DNA of 64,000 nt, from positions 8,807,294-8,871,293 of the forward strand of contig OZ024898.1 in assembly GCA_964017195.1 (NCBI GenBank), read 5' to 3'. This document shows, in pieces, positions 37,892 to 50,129 of the stretch. The translations under genes were made by a program, and so were the position numbers. Below the pieces are notes generated by a model. It searched no databases. It saw nothing but the letters and a program-made list of their open reading frames with translations, and had not been told where the DNA came from. The DNA comes from Siderastrea radians. Lineage: Eukaryota > Cnidaria > Anthozoa > Scleractinia > Rhizangiidae. Each line of letters opens with the position of its first letter. Position 1 is the stretch's first letter.

Positions 37892-40687
37892 CCGGCTTTA
37901 TTAGGTACTCCCACTAGTGGGTTTTTCAGACCTAATTAACACGCTAAGTACATGGAAAATATATCAGTTCGAACAGTTAGTTTCGTTAATTTTCACTATC
38001 ACTTATTCGCATGATCTGCTTTGTTTCTGGGCCAGTGTTTGCCTGTGCAGCGAGAGCGGTTAATCAGCAGCCGCCAGTGATAGACGGAGTGACTGGGGCT
38101 TGGGGTAAGGGTGTGAGCGGTCCTCTAATTGTGTGGTGGTCCTTCCCCCCCCCTCCCCCCCATCTAGGTTTTATTTCGTCTACTCACTCCGTGGTGTTTG
38201 AACAGAACTGAGTGCGGATAAACTTACCAAAGACATAACCTCCATTCGCAAAATGACCCCGCACTCTTTAAAAATAGCTTCCGAACCCGGTTTGCTGAGT
38301 CCTCTCTCCGATTTTGGTCTCTTTCCGACATCTTCGCTGTGATGTGACTTTGCATTTGTCGGATGGACGTTTCCATTCAATGCCAAGCGGTGCGCCGTGA
38401 TATGGGCAAAACACCATTCGGAAATGTCGTTATTTATTTATTTATTTAACCATAAGCTCCATCTCGCCATATTGTTCATAATTACCTCAACCTCTACGTA
38501 ACATTAAGGTAAGTAACTGTTTTATTAGCAACATTCCACGCACAATAGCAAGTAAGGTGACCGTTCGCACCTTCCCCTACCCTGAGCGAAAGATTTTGCT
38601 CAATGCAGTCACGCAACACTATGTTTGTTTATTTGCGAGCGCGCTGCTTTTTGGCTGTTCTTAGTCTGTTAATGGAGAGCTATGTTCGACGAAAAAGCCT
38701 TCTGCCATTACAGTTGTTGAAGATGACAAAAAATTACGCATAAAAGTTTCCTCAGTAACTGAATTTACCGTTTGGTGTTATCTATAAAACTGATGACCTC
38801 GAGGTCAACACTCAACAGCTGGTCGACACAAGGAACGGGAAGGGTCCAAAATCGAAACTTCGCATAACCTGAATACCAAGCACACCAGGTAAAGTACTTT
38901 GAACTGCAGTTTTTCAACTCATTCACTTACGCTGTAATATCATATATTCCTCTTTAGAATCGCTGAATGAAGAAACGTTGATTCGGCTCAACCTAGTTAT
39001 TATTCACTAATCAATGAAAATTTACCAACTTTGAAGATCTTTTGCGAAGCTAAAAGCAAAATACCCATTCCAGATTTTACATATGTGCTAGGGCAAGTCT
39101 TTAACACTTCACAGCTTGCTTCTCGGAAAAAATTATCACGGGGCACATGGAAAAAATTTTGATCGCGTCCTGGAGGTAAATTCGTATTTTTTGTCAGTTT
39201 GAAAAAAACGCGTCCTAAAAATTTGATTGTTTGCGTTTACAATTATTGCCTAGAAACAATTTTAGGTCAAACGAGATGTTAAATGCTTCTTAAATCAGTA
39301 TCTTATGGCAAATGTTTTCAGTCTTACTTTTCTTTGGCAAACGAGCTGATGTCTGGAAACTGCCGATTTCGCCCGTAATTTTGGTTGTTTTGAGGTCACC
39401 GACGGTGAAAATATGTTTTCTCGATTTTCTCACAACGAAAGCGAGTTATTGAAAAACAAACTATACCACGATTGTTTTACTTGTATTGCCTACCTATAGA
39501 TTAAATATGAGCGAAAAACAATTTTTCAATGTGGCCGCTAAATTTTCATTTTGCTCGATATTTTCTGGCATTCGCTCTTAAGTACTACTGTTAGCGACCA
39601 TTCCAACAATACTCCATAAAACATTGTATTTAAAAGCTACTTACCACAAAGGAGTTTAATTTGTCGCAATTTTATGGAGTATTGTGAGATTTCACCTTTT
39701 CAAGACCTCTGAGTGTCCTTTATTCAATACGGCAGAATCCCTAGGCAAGTACGATTATAGAAAAGAGCTTACTTCAATTGCAGTTAACTTCAAACACCGT
39801 ATTTTCAGCAAATATAAATGGAGTAATGTCCTTCCTTTGTGGAGTAATGATCATGATGGTTGATCTTGAAGATAACAAGCCCGCGTCAAAACATCACGGG
39901 CAATGTGACTGACCCCTCGCAAATGACTGTGGATGGATGTGATATACTTCTTGCGAATTGCTCAGCATGTTCAAGAATTAGTTGAGCAAATCGATGTCCA
40001 CGAGGAGCCAAATGCAATTGTTTTGACGTCACAAATTAAAAAATATATATCCAACGGAACTTCTGCATGTCAGTGTTCGCGCGCGTGGCTTAATGAAAAC
40101 AATTGGCGTGTCAGCCGTTTCAAACACCGGAGTATCTGTTGTGAGCTCAATGTCACGCTTGGAAAAATTTTTCGGACCTGGTAAATGGACCATATCTCCT
40201 TTTCAGCAATTGGAGCATATCAGCCCACGCTATAATGGATGATCGCATGCGCTAACGAAACACAGCAGTGCCTTTTCTTCAGGAGCAGACTGTCTCTATT
40301 CCCTGATCTGACCGGGGAAACTGCAGTACAATGACTTCAAAAGATTTTAAAAACATCAAGATATAATATCAACAGCACCTCCTTAAGGCTTTCTTTTAAC
40401 TGTTTCCAGCCTATCAATTTTACAAAACTGGGCCATTTTATATTACCTTAAACTACGACTCTACACATACTGTTGCTCTAATTCAGTTTCATGCGTGGTA
40501 TATAGGCATTTGCCTTGGAACGATATCGTCGAGTTAAGTTTCCTCTTGACCGCACCCACATTTTTACAGACAACGTTCGTCACAAGTTGTTGGGAAGGTT
40601 TGACCATGAACAGAATTTTAGTAAGATTTTATTCATCTTGTCTAAATATGCCGTCATAACTTAGTCTCTGTCTCTATTCGCCAGTCC

Positions 40688-40777
40688 CCCCACCCCCCGT
40701 TTCAATGTTGAATGTTTGCCAGACAATACTGCAGAAGAAAAGTCCATTGAAATCCAACATTGAAAAGGGGGGAGGGG
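40688..40777. repeat. C-rich/G-rich inverted repeat in each array unit (copy 2 position)
   Basis: Arms 40688-40710 (ending CCCCCCGTTTCAATGTTG) and 40755-40777 (starting CAACATTGAAAAGGGGGG) pair at about 21 of 23 positions around a 44-base loop. The G-rich arm continues GGAGGGGAGG and could form a quadruplex. Present in every copy. Confidence 0.88.
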
Positions 40778-41852
40778 AGGAAAACAAAAGCATGGTAAAA
40801 TGTGACAACCTTCCCAACAAAATTGGCTAAGGTTGTATGTAAATGACCGAACGTCTTTTCCTCATTATATCATCCGAAGTATACACGGTACAGTGTTCAT
40901 CTCACGTGTGGCAAACGTATTATTAATGTTCTTCCTACAGCTGGAATCTGGATCAGCAAACAGAGATTTTGCGAAATGCAAGAAATGTATGATGGTTAGG
41001 TGTTTGATAGCGTGACAAGAGACGTGTGTGACATTCCCAGACAAAATATCTGCTGGGAATTGTATTTGACATAGCCGTGTAGATTCAACGGCTGTCTTTC
41101 TTTTCTCGAAAACGAAAATGTTTACTGTCAACATCATCTGTTTGTCACTGTGGTTTGTGCACAGCAGTAAGTGTTAGGCGAAAACTTCCCTTCCAACATA
41201 GTGTCACGAGTAACAGACTTTACTTCACAAATGTTCTTAGTTGACTTAGAAAAGTAACCTTACAAAACCTTTAAGAGCTTTTTAGACAAGGTTAATTGTT
41301 ATACGAACGTGATAATATCAGGGAAGGAATAATGCCATCTCGCTTGAGTTATTAAAGAAAAGGGTTGATTTTTTCTTAATGAAACATGTATTCACTGGAA
41401 GGAGATATACACGTGCCGAGAGCTGTGCACCTAAAGTGGGTTCAGATCGTTCGAGAATTTTAGTGACCTTGTTTCTTTCACGTTTGTATGATTCAAGATA
41501 CCTACTTAATTACTTAGTGGGAAATTGGTTTTGCGACCACAAAAAACAACTGAATGGTGTTCATTGGAAAAATTACCTCCCGCAAAAAGAGCATCAGCGA
41601 TATTTTTGCGACGACAACCAGGACTCAGTATTCCTAAATTGCTGAAAAATGCAACGTATCAACATCATCGGCTGATCGGAGTTTTAAGGAGAGTTTCAGT
41701 TAAGGGAGAAGAAACCGGATTACTTCGTAGAAATTGGCCGCCCTAGAAAGTATCTCTTTGCGAGTTGCTTGTTTAATTTTTACATATTTCTTTCGCGTGA
41801 CCTGTCAATCACACGAGGGCTATTTTGAGCGCTACAAACAATCAACTGCGAC

Positions 41853-42238
41853 ATTACTCCATAGCAAATTGCCCTAAAATTTAAAAATAAGCTCTCTTTT
41901 AACTATAATTTCGATTGAAATTTGTTATTAAGATGTGAAATGCTCGGTATATTTCACCGTTTTGTTCTTAAGTACTACTGTTAGCGACCATTCCAACAAT
42001 ACTCCATAAAACATTGTATTTAAAAGCTACTTACCACAAAGGAGTTTAATTTGTCGCAATTTTATGGAGTATTGTGAGATTTCACCTTTTCAAGACCTCT
42101 GAGTGTCCTTTATTCAATACGGCAGAATCCCTAGGCAAGTACGATTATAGAAAAGAGCTTACTTCAATTGCAGTTAACTTCAAACACCGTATTTTCAGCA
42201 AATATAAATGGAGTAATGTCCTTCCTTTGTGGAGTAAT
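41853..42238. promoter_or_regulatory. Cluster of five ATTACTCCA-type sites (copy 2 position)
   Basis: ATTACTCCAT at 41853 and AATACTCCAT at 41998 on the plus strand; the same motif on the minus strand at 42064, 42208 and 42230. The 41998 and 42064 sites form a 16-base stem (ACAATACTCCATAAAA). Could be binding sites or remains of a palindromic element. Confidence 0.5.
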
Positions 42239-42959
42239 GATCATGATGGTTGATCTTGAAGATAACAAGCCCGCGTCAAAACATCACGGGCAATGTGACT
42301 GACCCCTCGCAAATGACTGTGGATGGATGTGATATACTTCTTGCGAATTGCTCAGCATGTTCAAGAATTAGTTGAGCAAATCGATGTCCACGAGGAGCCA
42401 AATGCAATTGTTTTGACGCCACAAATTAAAAAATATATATCCAACGGAACTTCTGCATGTCAGTGTTCGCGCGCGTGGCTTAATGAAAACAATTGGCGTG
42501 TCAGCCGTTTCAAACACCGGAGTATCTGTTGTGAGCTCAATGTCACGCTTGGAAAAATTTTTCGGACCTGGTAAATGGACCATATCTCCTTTTCAGCAAT
42601 TGGAGCATATCAGCCCACGCTATAATGGATGATCGCATGCGCTAACGAAACACAGCAGTGCCTTTTCTTCAGGAGCAGACTGTCTCTATTCCCTGATCTG
42701 ACCGGGGAAACTGCAGTACAATGACTTCAAAAGATTTTAAAAACATCAAGATATAATATCAACAGCACCTCCTTAAGGCTTTCTTTTAACTGTTTCCAGC
42801 CTATCAATTTTACAAAACTGGGCCATTTTATATTACCTTAAACTACGACTCTACACATACTGTTGCTCTAATTCAGTTTCATGCGTGGTATATAGGCATT
42901 TGCCTTGGAACGATATCGTCGAGTTAAGTTTCCTCTTGACCGCACCCACATTTTTACAG

Positions 42960-45349
42960 ACAACGTTCGTCACAAGTTGTTGGGAAGGTTTGACCATGAA
43001 CAGAATTTTAGTAAGATTTTATTCATCTTGTCTAAATATGCCGTCATAACTTAGTCTCTGTCTCTATTCGCCAGTCCCCCCACCCCCCGTTTCAATGTTG
43101 AATGTTTGCCAGACAATACTGCAGAAGAAAAGTCCATTGAAATCCAACATTGAAAAGGGGGGAGGGGAGGAAAACAAAAGCATGGTAAAATGTGACAACC
43201 TTCCCAACAAAATTGGCTAAGGTTGTATGTAAATGACCGAACGTCTTTTCCTCATTATATCATCCGAAGTATACACGGTACAGTGTTCATCTCACGTGTG
43301 GCAAACGTATTATTAATGTTCTTCCTACAGCTGGAATCTGGATCAGCAAACAGAGATTTTGCGAAATGCAAGAAATGTATGATGGTTAGGTGTTTGATAG
43401 CGTGACAAGAGACGTGTGTGACATTCCCAGACAAAATATCTGCTGGGAATTGTATTTGACATAGCCGTGTAGATTCAACGGCTGTCTTTCTTTTCTCGAA
43501 AACGAAAATGTTTACTGTCAACATCATCTGTTTGTCACTGTGGTTTGTGCACAGCAGTAAGTGTTAGGCGAAAACTTCCCTTCCAACATAGTGTCACGAG
43601 TAACAGACTTTACTTCACAAATGTTCTTAGTTGACTTAGAAAAGTAACCTTACAAAACCTTTAAGAGCTTTTTAGACAAGGTTAATTGTTATACGAACGT
43701 GATAATATCAGGGAAGGAATAATGCCATCTCGCTTGAGTTATTAAAGAAAAGGGTTGATTTTTTCTTAATGAAACATGTATTCACTGGAAGGAGATATAC
43801 ACGTGCCGAGAGCTGTGCACCTAAAGTGGGTTCAGATCGTTCGAGAATTTTAGTGACCTTGTTTCTTTCACGTTTGTATGATTCAAGATACCTACTTAAT
43901 TACTTAGTGGGAAATTGGTTTTGCGACCACAAAAAACAACTGAATGGTGTTCATTGGAAAAATTACCTCCCGCAAAAAGAGCATCAGCGATATTTTTGCG
44001 ACGACAACCAGGACTCAGTATTCCTAAATTGCTGAAAAATGCAACGTATCAACATCATCGGCTGATCGGAGTTTTAAGGAGAGTTTCAGTTAAGGGAGAA
44101 GAAACCGGATTACTTCGTAGAAATTGGCCGCCCTAGAAAGTATCTCTTTGCGAGTTGCTTGTTTAATTTTTACATATTTCTTTCGCGTGACCTGTCAATC
44201 ACACGAGGGCTATTTTGAGCGCTACAAACAATCAACTGCGACATTACTCCATAGCAAATTGCCCTAAAATTTAAAAATAAGCTCTCTTTTAACTATAATT
44301 TCGATTGAAATTTGTTATTAAGATGTGAAATGCTCGGTATATTTCACCGTTTTGTTCTTAAGTACTACTGTTAGCGACCATTCCAACAATACTCCATAAA
44401 ACATTGTATTTAAAAGCTACTTACCACAAAGGAGTTTAATTTGTCGCAATTTTATGGAGTATTGTGAGATTTCACCTTTTCAAGACCTCTGAGTGTCCTT
44501 TATTCAATACGGCAGAATCCCTAGGCAAGTACGATTATAGAAAAGAGCTTACTTCAATTGCAGTTAACTTCAAACACCGTATTTTCAGCAAATATAAATG
44601 GAGTAATGTCCTTCCTTTGTGGAGTAATGATCATGATGGTTGATCTTGAAGATAACAAGCCCGCGTCAAAACATCACGGGCAATGTGACTGACCCCTCGC
44701 AAATGACTGTGGATGGATGTGATATACTTCTTGCGAATTGCTCAGCATGTTCAAGAATTAGTTGAGCAAATCGATGTCCACGAGGAGCCAAATGCAATTG
44801 TTTTGACGCCACAAATTAAAAAATATATATCCAACGGAACTTCTGCATGTCAGTGTTCGCGCGCGTGGCTTAATGAAAACAATTGGCGTGTCAGCCGTTT
44901 CAAACACCGGAGTATCTGTTGTGAGCTCAATGTCACGCTTGGAAAAATTTTTCGGACCTGGTAAATGGACCATATCTCCTTTTCAGCAATTGGAGCATAT
45001 CAGCCCACGCTATAATGGATGATCGCATGCGCTAACGAAACACAGCAGTGCCTTTTCTTCAGGAGCAGACTGTCTCTATTCCCTGATCTGACCGGGGAAA
45101 CTGCAGTACAATGACTTCAAAAGATTTTAAAAACATCAAGATATAATATCAACAGCACCTCCTTAAGGCTTTCTTTTAACTGTTTCCAGCCTATCAATTT
45201 TACAAAACTGGGCCATTTTATATTACCTTAAACTACGACTCTACACATACTGTTGCTCTAATTCAGTTTCATGCGTGGTATATAGGCATTTGCCTTGGAA
45301 CGATATCGTCGAGTTAAGTTTCCTCTTGACCGCACCCACATTTTTACAG
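42960..45349. repeat. Array copy 3
   Basis: A complete unit; no difference from copy 2 was seen by eye. Confidence 0.97.
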
Positions 45350-47739
45350 ACAACGTTCGTCACAAGTTGTTGGGAAGGTTTGACCATGAACAGAATTTTA
45401 GTAAGATTTTATTCATCTTGTCTAAATATGCCGTCATAACTTAGTCTCTGTCTCTATTCGCCAGTCCCCCCACCCCCCGTTTCAATGTTGAATGTTTGCC
45501 AGACAATACTGCAGAAGAAAAGTCCATTGAAATCCAACATTGAAAAGGGGGGAGGGGAGGAAAACAAAAGCATGGTAAAATGTGACAACCTTCCCAACAA
45601 AATTGGCTAAGGTTGTATGTAAATGACCGAACGTCTTTTCCTCATTATATCATCCGAAGTATACACGGTACAGTGTTCATCTCACGTGTGGCAAACGTAT
45701 TATTAATGTTCTTCCTACAGCTGGAATCTGGATCAGCAAACAGAGATTTTGCGAAATGCAAGAAATGTATGATGGTTAGGTGTTTGATAGCGTGACAAGA
45801 GACGTGTGTGACATTCCCAGACAAAATATCTGCTGGGAATTGTATTTGACATAGCCGTGTAGATTCAACGGCTGTCTTTCTTTTCTCGAAAACGAAAATG
45901 TTTACTGTCAACATCATCTGTTTGTCACTGTGGTTTGTGCACAGCAGTAAGTGTTAGGCGAAAACTTCTCTTCCAACATAGTGTCACGAGTAACAGACTT
46001 TACTTCACAAATGTTCTTAGTTGACTTAGAAAAGTAACCTTACAAAACCTTTAAGAGCTTTTTAGACAAGGTTAATTGTTATACGAACGTGATAATATCA
46101 GGGAAGGAATAATGCCATCTCGCTTGAGTTATTAAAGAAAAGGGTTGATTTTTTCTTAATGAAACATGTATTCACTGGAAGGAGATATACACGTGCCGAG
46201 AGCTGTGCACCTAAAGTGGGTTCAGATCGTTCGAGAATTTTAGTGACCTTGTTTCTTTCACGTTTGTATGATTCAAGATACCTACTTAATTACTTAGTGG
46301 GAAATTGGTTTTGCGACCACAAAAAACAACTGAATGGTGTTCATTGGAAAAATTACCTCCCGCAAAAAGAGCATCAGCGATATTTTTGCGACGACAACCA
46401 GGACTCAGTATTCCTAAATTGCTGAAAAATGCAACGTATCAACATCATCGGCTGATCGGAGTTTTAAGGAGAGTTTCAGTTAAGGGAGAAGAAACCGGAT
46501 TACTTCGTAGAAATTGGCCGCCCTAGAAAGTATCTCTTTGCGAGTTGCTTGTTTAATTTTTACATATTTCTTTCGCGTGACCTGTCAATCACACGAGGGC
46601 TATTTTGAGCGCTACAAACAATCAACTGCGACATTACTCCATAGCAAATTGCCCTAAAATTTAAAAATAAGCTCTCTTTTAACTATAATTTCGATTGAAA
46701 TTTGTTATTAAGATGTGAAATGCTCGGTATATTTCACCGTTTTGTTCTTAAGTACTACTGTTAGCGACCATTCCAACAATACTCCATAAAACATTGTATT
46801 TAAAAGCTACTTACCACAAAGGAGTTTAATTTGTCGCAATTTTATGGAGTATTGTGAGATTTCACCTTTTCAAGACCTCTGAGTGTCCTTTATTCAATAC
46901 GGCAGAATCCCTAGGCAAGTACGATTATAGAAAAGAGCTTACTTCAATTGCAGTTAACTTCAAACACCGTATTTTCAGCAAATATAAATGGAGTAATGTC
47001 CTTCCTTTGTGGAGTAATGATCATGATGGTTGATCTTGAAGATAACAAGCCCGCGTCAAAACATCACGGGCAATGTGACTGACCCCTCGCAAATGACTGT
47101 GGATGGATGTGATATACTTCTTGCGAATTGCTCAGCATGTTCAAGAATTAGTTGAGCAAATCGATGTCCACGAGGAGCCAAATGCAATTGTTTTGACGCC
47201 ACAAATTAAAAAATATATATCCAACGGAACTTCTGCATGTCAGTGTTCGCGCGCGTGGCTTAATGAAAACAATTGGCGTGTCAGCCGTTTCAAACACCGG
47301 AGTATCTGTTGTGAGCTCAATGTCACGCTTGGAAAAATTTTTCGGACCTGGTAAATGGACCATATCTCCTTTTCAGCAATTGGAGCATATCAGCCCACGC
47401 TATAATGGATGATCGCATGCGCTAACGAAACACAGCAGTGCCTTTTCTTCAGGAGCAGACTGTCTCTATTCCCTGATCTGACCGGGGAAACTGCAGTACA
47501 ATGACTTCAAAAGATTTTAAAAACATCAAGATATAATATCAACAGCACCTCCTTAAGGCTTTCTTTTAACTGTTTCCAGCCTATCAATTTTACAAAACTG
47601 GGCCATTTTATATTACCTTAAACTACGACTCTACACATACTGTTGCTCTAATTCAGTTTCATGCGTGGTATATAGGCATTTGCCTTGGAACGATATCGTC
47701 GAGTTAAGTTTCCTCTTGACCGCACCCACATTTTTACAG
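45350..47739. repeat. Array copy 4
   Basis: A complete unit with T instead of C at 45969, a variant shared with copies 5 and 6 only. Confidence 0.97.
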
Positions 47740-50129
47740 ACAACGTTCGTCACAAGTTGTTGGGAAGGTTTGACCATGAACAGAATTTTAGTAAGATTTT
47801 ATTCATCTTGTCTAAATATGCCGTCATAACTTAGTCTCTGTCTCTATTCGCCAGTCCCCCCACCCCCCGTTTCAATGTTGAATGTTTGCCAGACAATACT
47901 GCAGAAGAAAAGTCCATTGAAATCCAACATTGAAAAGGGGGGAGGGGAGGAAAACAAAAGCATGGTAAAATGTGACAACCTTCCCAACAAAATTGGCTAA
48001 GGTTGTATGTAAATGACCGAACGTCTTTTCCTCATTATATCATCCGAAGTATACACGGTACAGTGTTCATCTCACGTGTGGCAAACGTATTATTAATGTT
48101 CTTCCTACAGCTGGAATCTGGATCAGCAAACAGAGATTTTGCGAAATGCAAGAAATGTATGATGGTTAGGTGTTTGATAGCGTGACAAGAGACGTGTGTG
48201 ACATTCCCAGACAAAATATCTGCTGGGAATTGTATTTGACATAGCCGTGTAGATTCAACGGCTGTCTTTCTTTTCTCGAAAACGAAAATGTTTACTGTCA
48301 ACATCATCTGTTTGTCACTGTGGTTTGTGCACAGCAGTAAGTGTTAGGCGAAAACTTCTCTTCCAACATAGTGTCACGAGTAACAGACTTTACTTCACAA
48401 ATGTTCTTAGTTGACTTAGAAAAGTAACCTTACAAAACCTTTAAGAGCTTTTTAGACAAGGTTAATTGTTATACGAACGTGATAATATCAGGGAAGGAAT
48501 AATGCCATCTCGCTTGAGTTATTAAAGAAAAGGGTTGATTTTTTCTTAATGAAACATGTATTCACTGGAAGGAGATATACACGTGCCGAGAGCTGTGCAC
48601 CTAAAGTGGGTTCAGATCGTTCGAGAATTTTAGTGACCTTGTTTCTTTCACGTTTGTATGATTCAAGATACCTACTTAATTACTTAGTGGGAAATTGGTT
48701 TTGCGACCACAAAAAACAACTGAATGGTGTTCATTGGAAAAATTACCTCCCGCAAAAAGAGCATCAGCGATATTTTTGCGACGACAACCAGGACTCAGTA
48801 TTCCTAAATTGCTGAAAAATGCAACGTATCAACATCATCGGCTGATCGGAGTTTTAAGGAGAGTTTCAGTTAAGGGAGAAGAAACCGGATTACTTCGTAG
48901 AAATTGGCCGCCCTAGAAAGTATCTCTTTGCGAGTTGCTTGTTTAATTTTTACATATTTCTTTCGCGTGACCTGTCAATCACACGAGGGCTATTTTGAGC
49001 GCTACAAACAATCAACTGCGACATTACTCCATAGCAAATTGCCCTAAAATTTAAAAATAAGCTCTCTTTTAACTATAATTTCGATTGAAATTTGTTATTA
49101 AGATGTGAAATGCTCGGTATATTTCACCGTTTTGTTCTTAAGTACTACTGTTAGCGACCATTCCAACAATACTCCATAAAACATTGTATTTAAAAGCTAC
49201 TTACCACAAAGGAGTTTAATTTGTCGCAATTTTATGGAGTATTGTGAGATTTCACCTTTTCAAGACCTCTGAGTGTCCTTTATTCAATACGGCAGAATCC
49301 CTAGGCAAGTACGATTATAGAAAAGAGCTTACTTCAATTGCAGTTAACTTCAAACACCGTATTTTCAGCAAATATAAATGGAGTAATGTCCTTCCTTTGT
49401 GGAGTAATGATCATGATGGTTGATCTTGAAGATAACAAGCCCGCGTCAAAACATCACGGGCAATGTGACTGACCCCTCGCAAATGACTGTGGATGGATGT
49501 GATATACTTCTTGCGAATTGCTCAGCATGTTCAAGAATTAGTTGAGCAAATCGATGTCCACGAGGAGCCAAATGCAATTGTTTTGACGCCACAAATTAAA
49601 AAATATATATCCAACGGAACTTCTGCATGTCAGTGTTCGCGCGCGTGGCTTAATGAAAACAATTGGCGTGTCAGCCGTTTCAAACACCGGAGTATCTGTT
49701 GTGAGCTCAATGTCACGCTTGGAAAAATTTTTCGGACCTGGTAAATGGACCATATCTCCTTTTCAGCAACTGGAGCATATCAGCCCACGCTATAATGGAT
49801 GATCGCATGCGCTAACGAAACACAGCAGTGCCTTTTCTTCAGGAGCAGACTGTCTCTATTCCCTGATCTGACCGGGGAAACTGCAGTACAATGACTTCAA
49901 AAGATTTTAAAAACATCAAGATATAATATCAACAGCACCTCCTTAAGGCTTTCTTTTAACTGTTTCCAGCCTATCAATTTTACAAAACTGGGCCATTTTA
50001 TATTACCTTAAACTACGACTCTACACATACTGTTGCTCTAATTCAGTTTCATGCGTGGTATATAGGCATTTGCCTTGGAACGATATCGTCGAGTTAAGTT
50101 TCCTCTTGACCGCACCCACATTTTTACAG
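47740..50129. repeat. Array copy 5
   Basis: A complete unit with T at 48359 (shared with copies 4 and 6) and C at 49770 (shared with copy 6). Confidence 0.97.

Larger units (their letters stand above)
34608..39577. mobile_element. 4970-bp TTAA-flanked element with about 520-bp inverted ends
   Basis: It starts GAGCGAATGCCAGAAAAT and ends with the reverse complement. TTAA stands on both sides (34604-34607, 39578-39581) and once in each uninterrupted unit, for example 41968-41971. Insert plus duplication is exactly 4974, the excess length of copy 1. The ends pair for about 520 bases with many differences. TTAA duplication and long inverted ends suggest a piggyBac- or Kolobok-like mechanism. I find no transposase; readings at 35289-35525, 36740-36997 and 37500-37733 are unrecognised. 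It carries a nested MITE and an AAT microsatellite. Confidence 0.94.
33206..40569. repeat. Array copy 1, interrupted by the TTAA element
   Basis: The two halves, 33206-34607 and 39578-40569 (TTAA shared), rejoin into a 2390-bp unit. It alone has T at 40029, which makes a perfect CRE (TGACGTCA, 40024-40031); all other copies have C there. Confidence 0.97.
40570..42959. repeat. Array copy 2
   Basis: A complete unit with the common base at each variant site I scored (41189 C, 41968-41971 intact TTAA, 42419 C). It serves as the reference copy. Confidence 0.97.
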
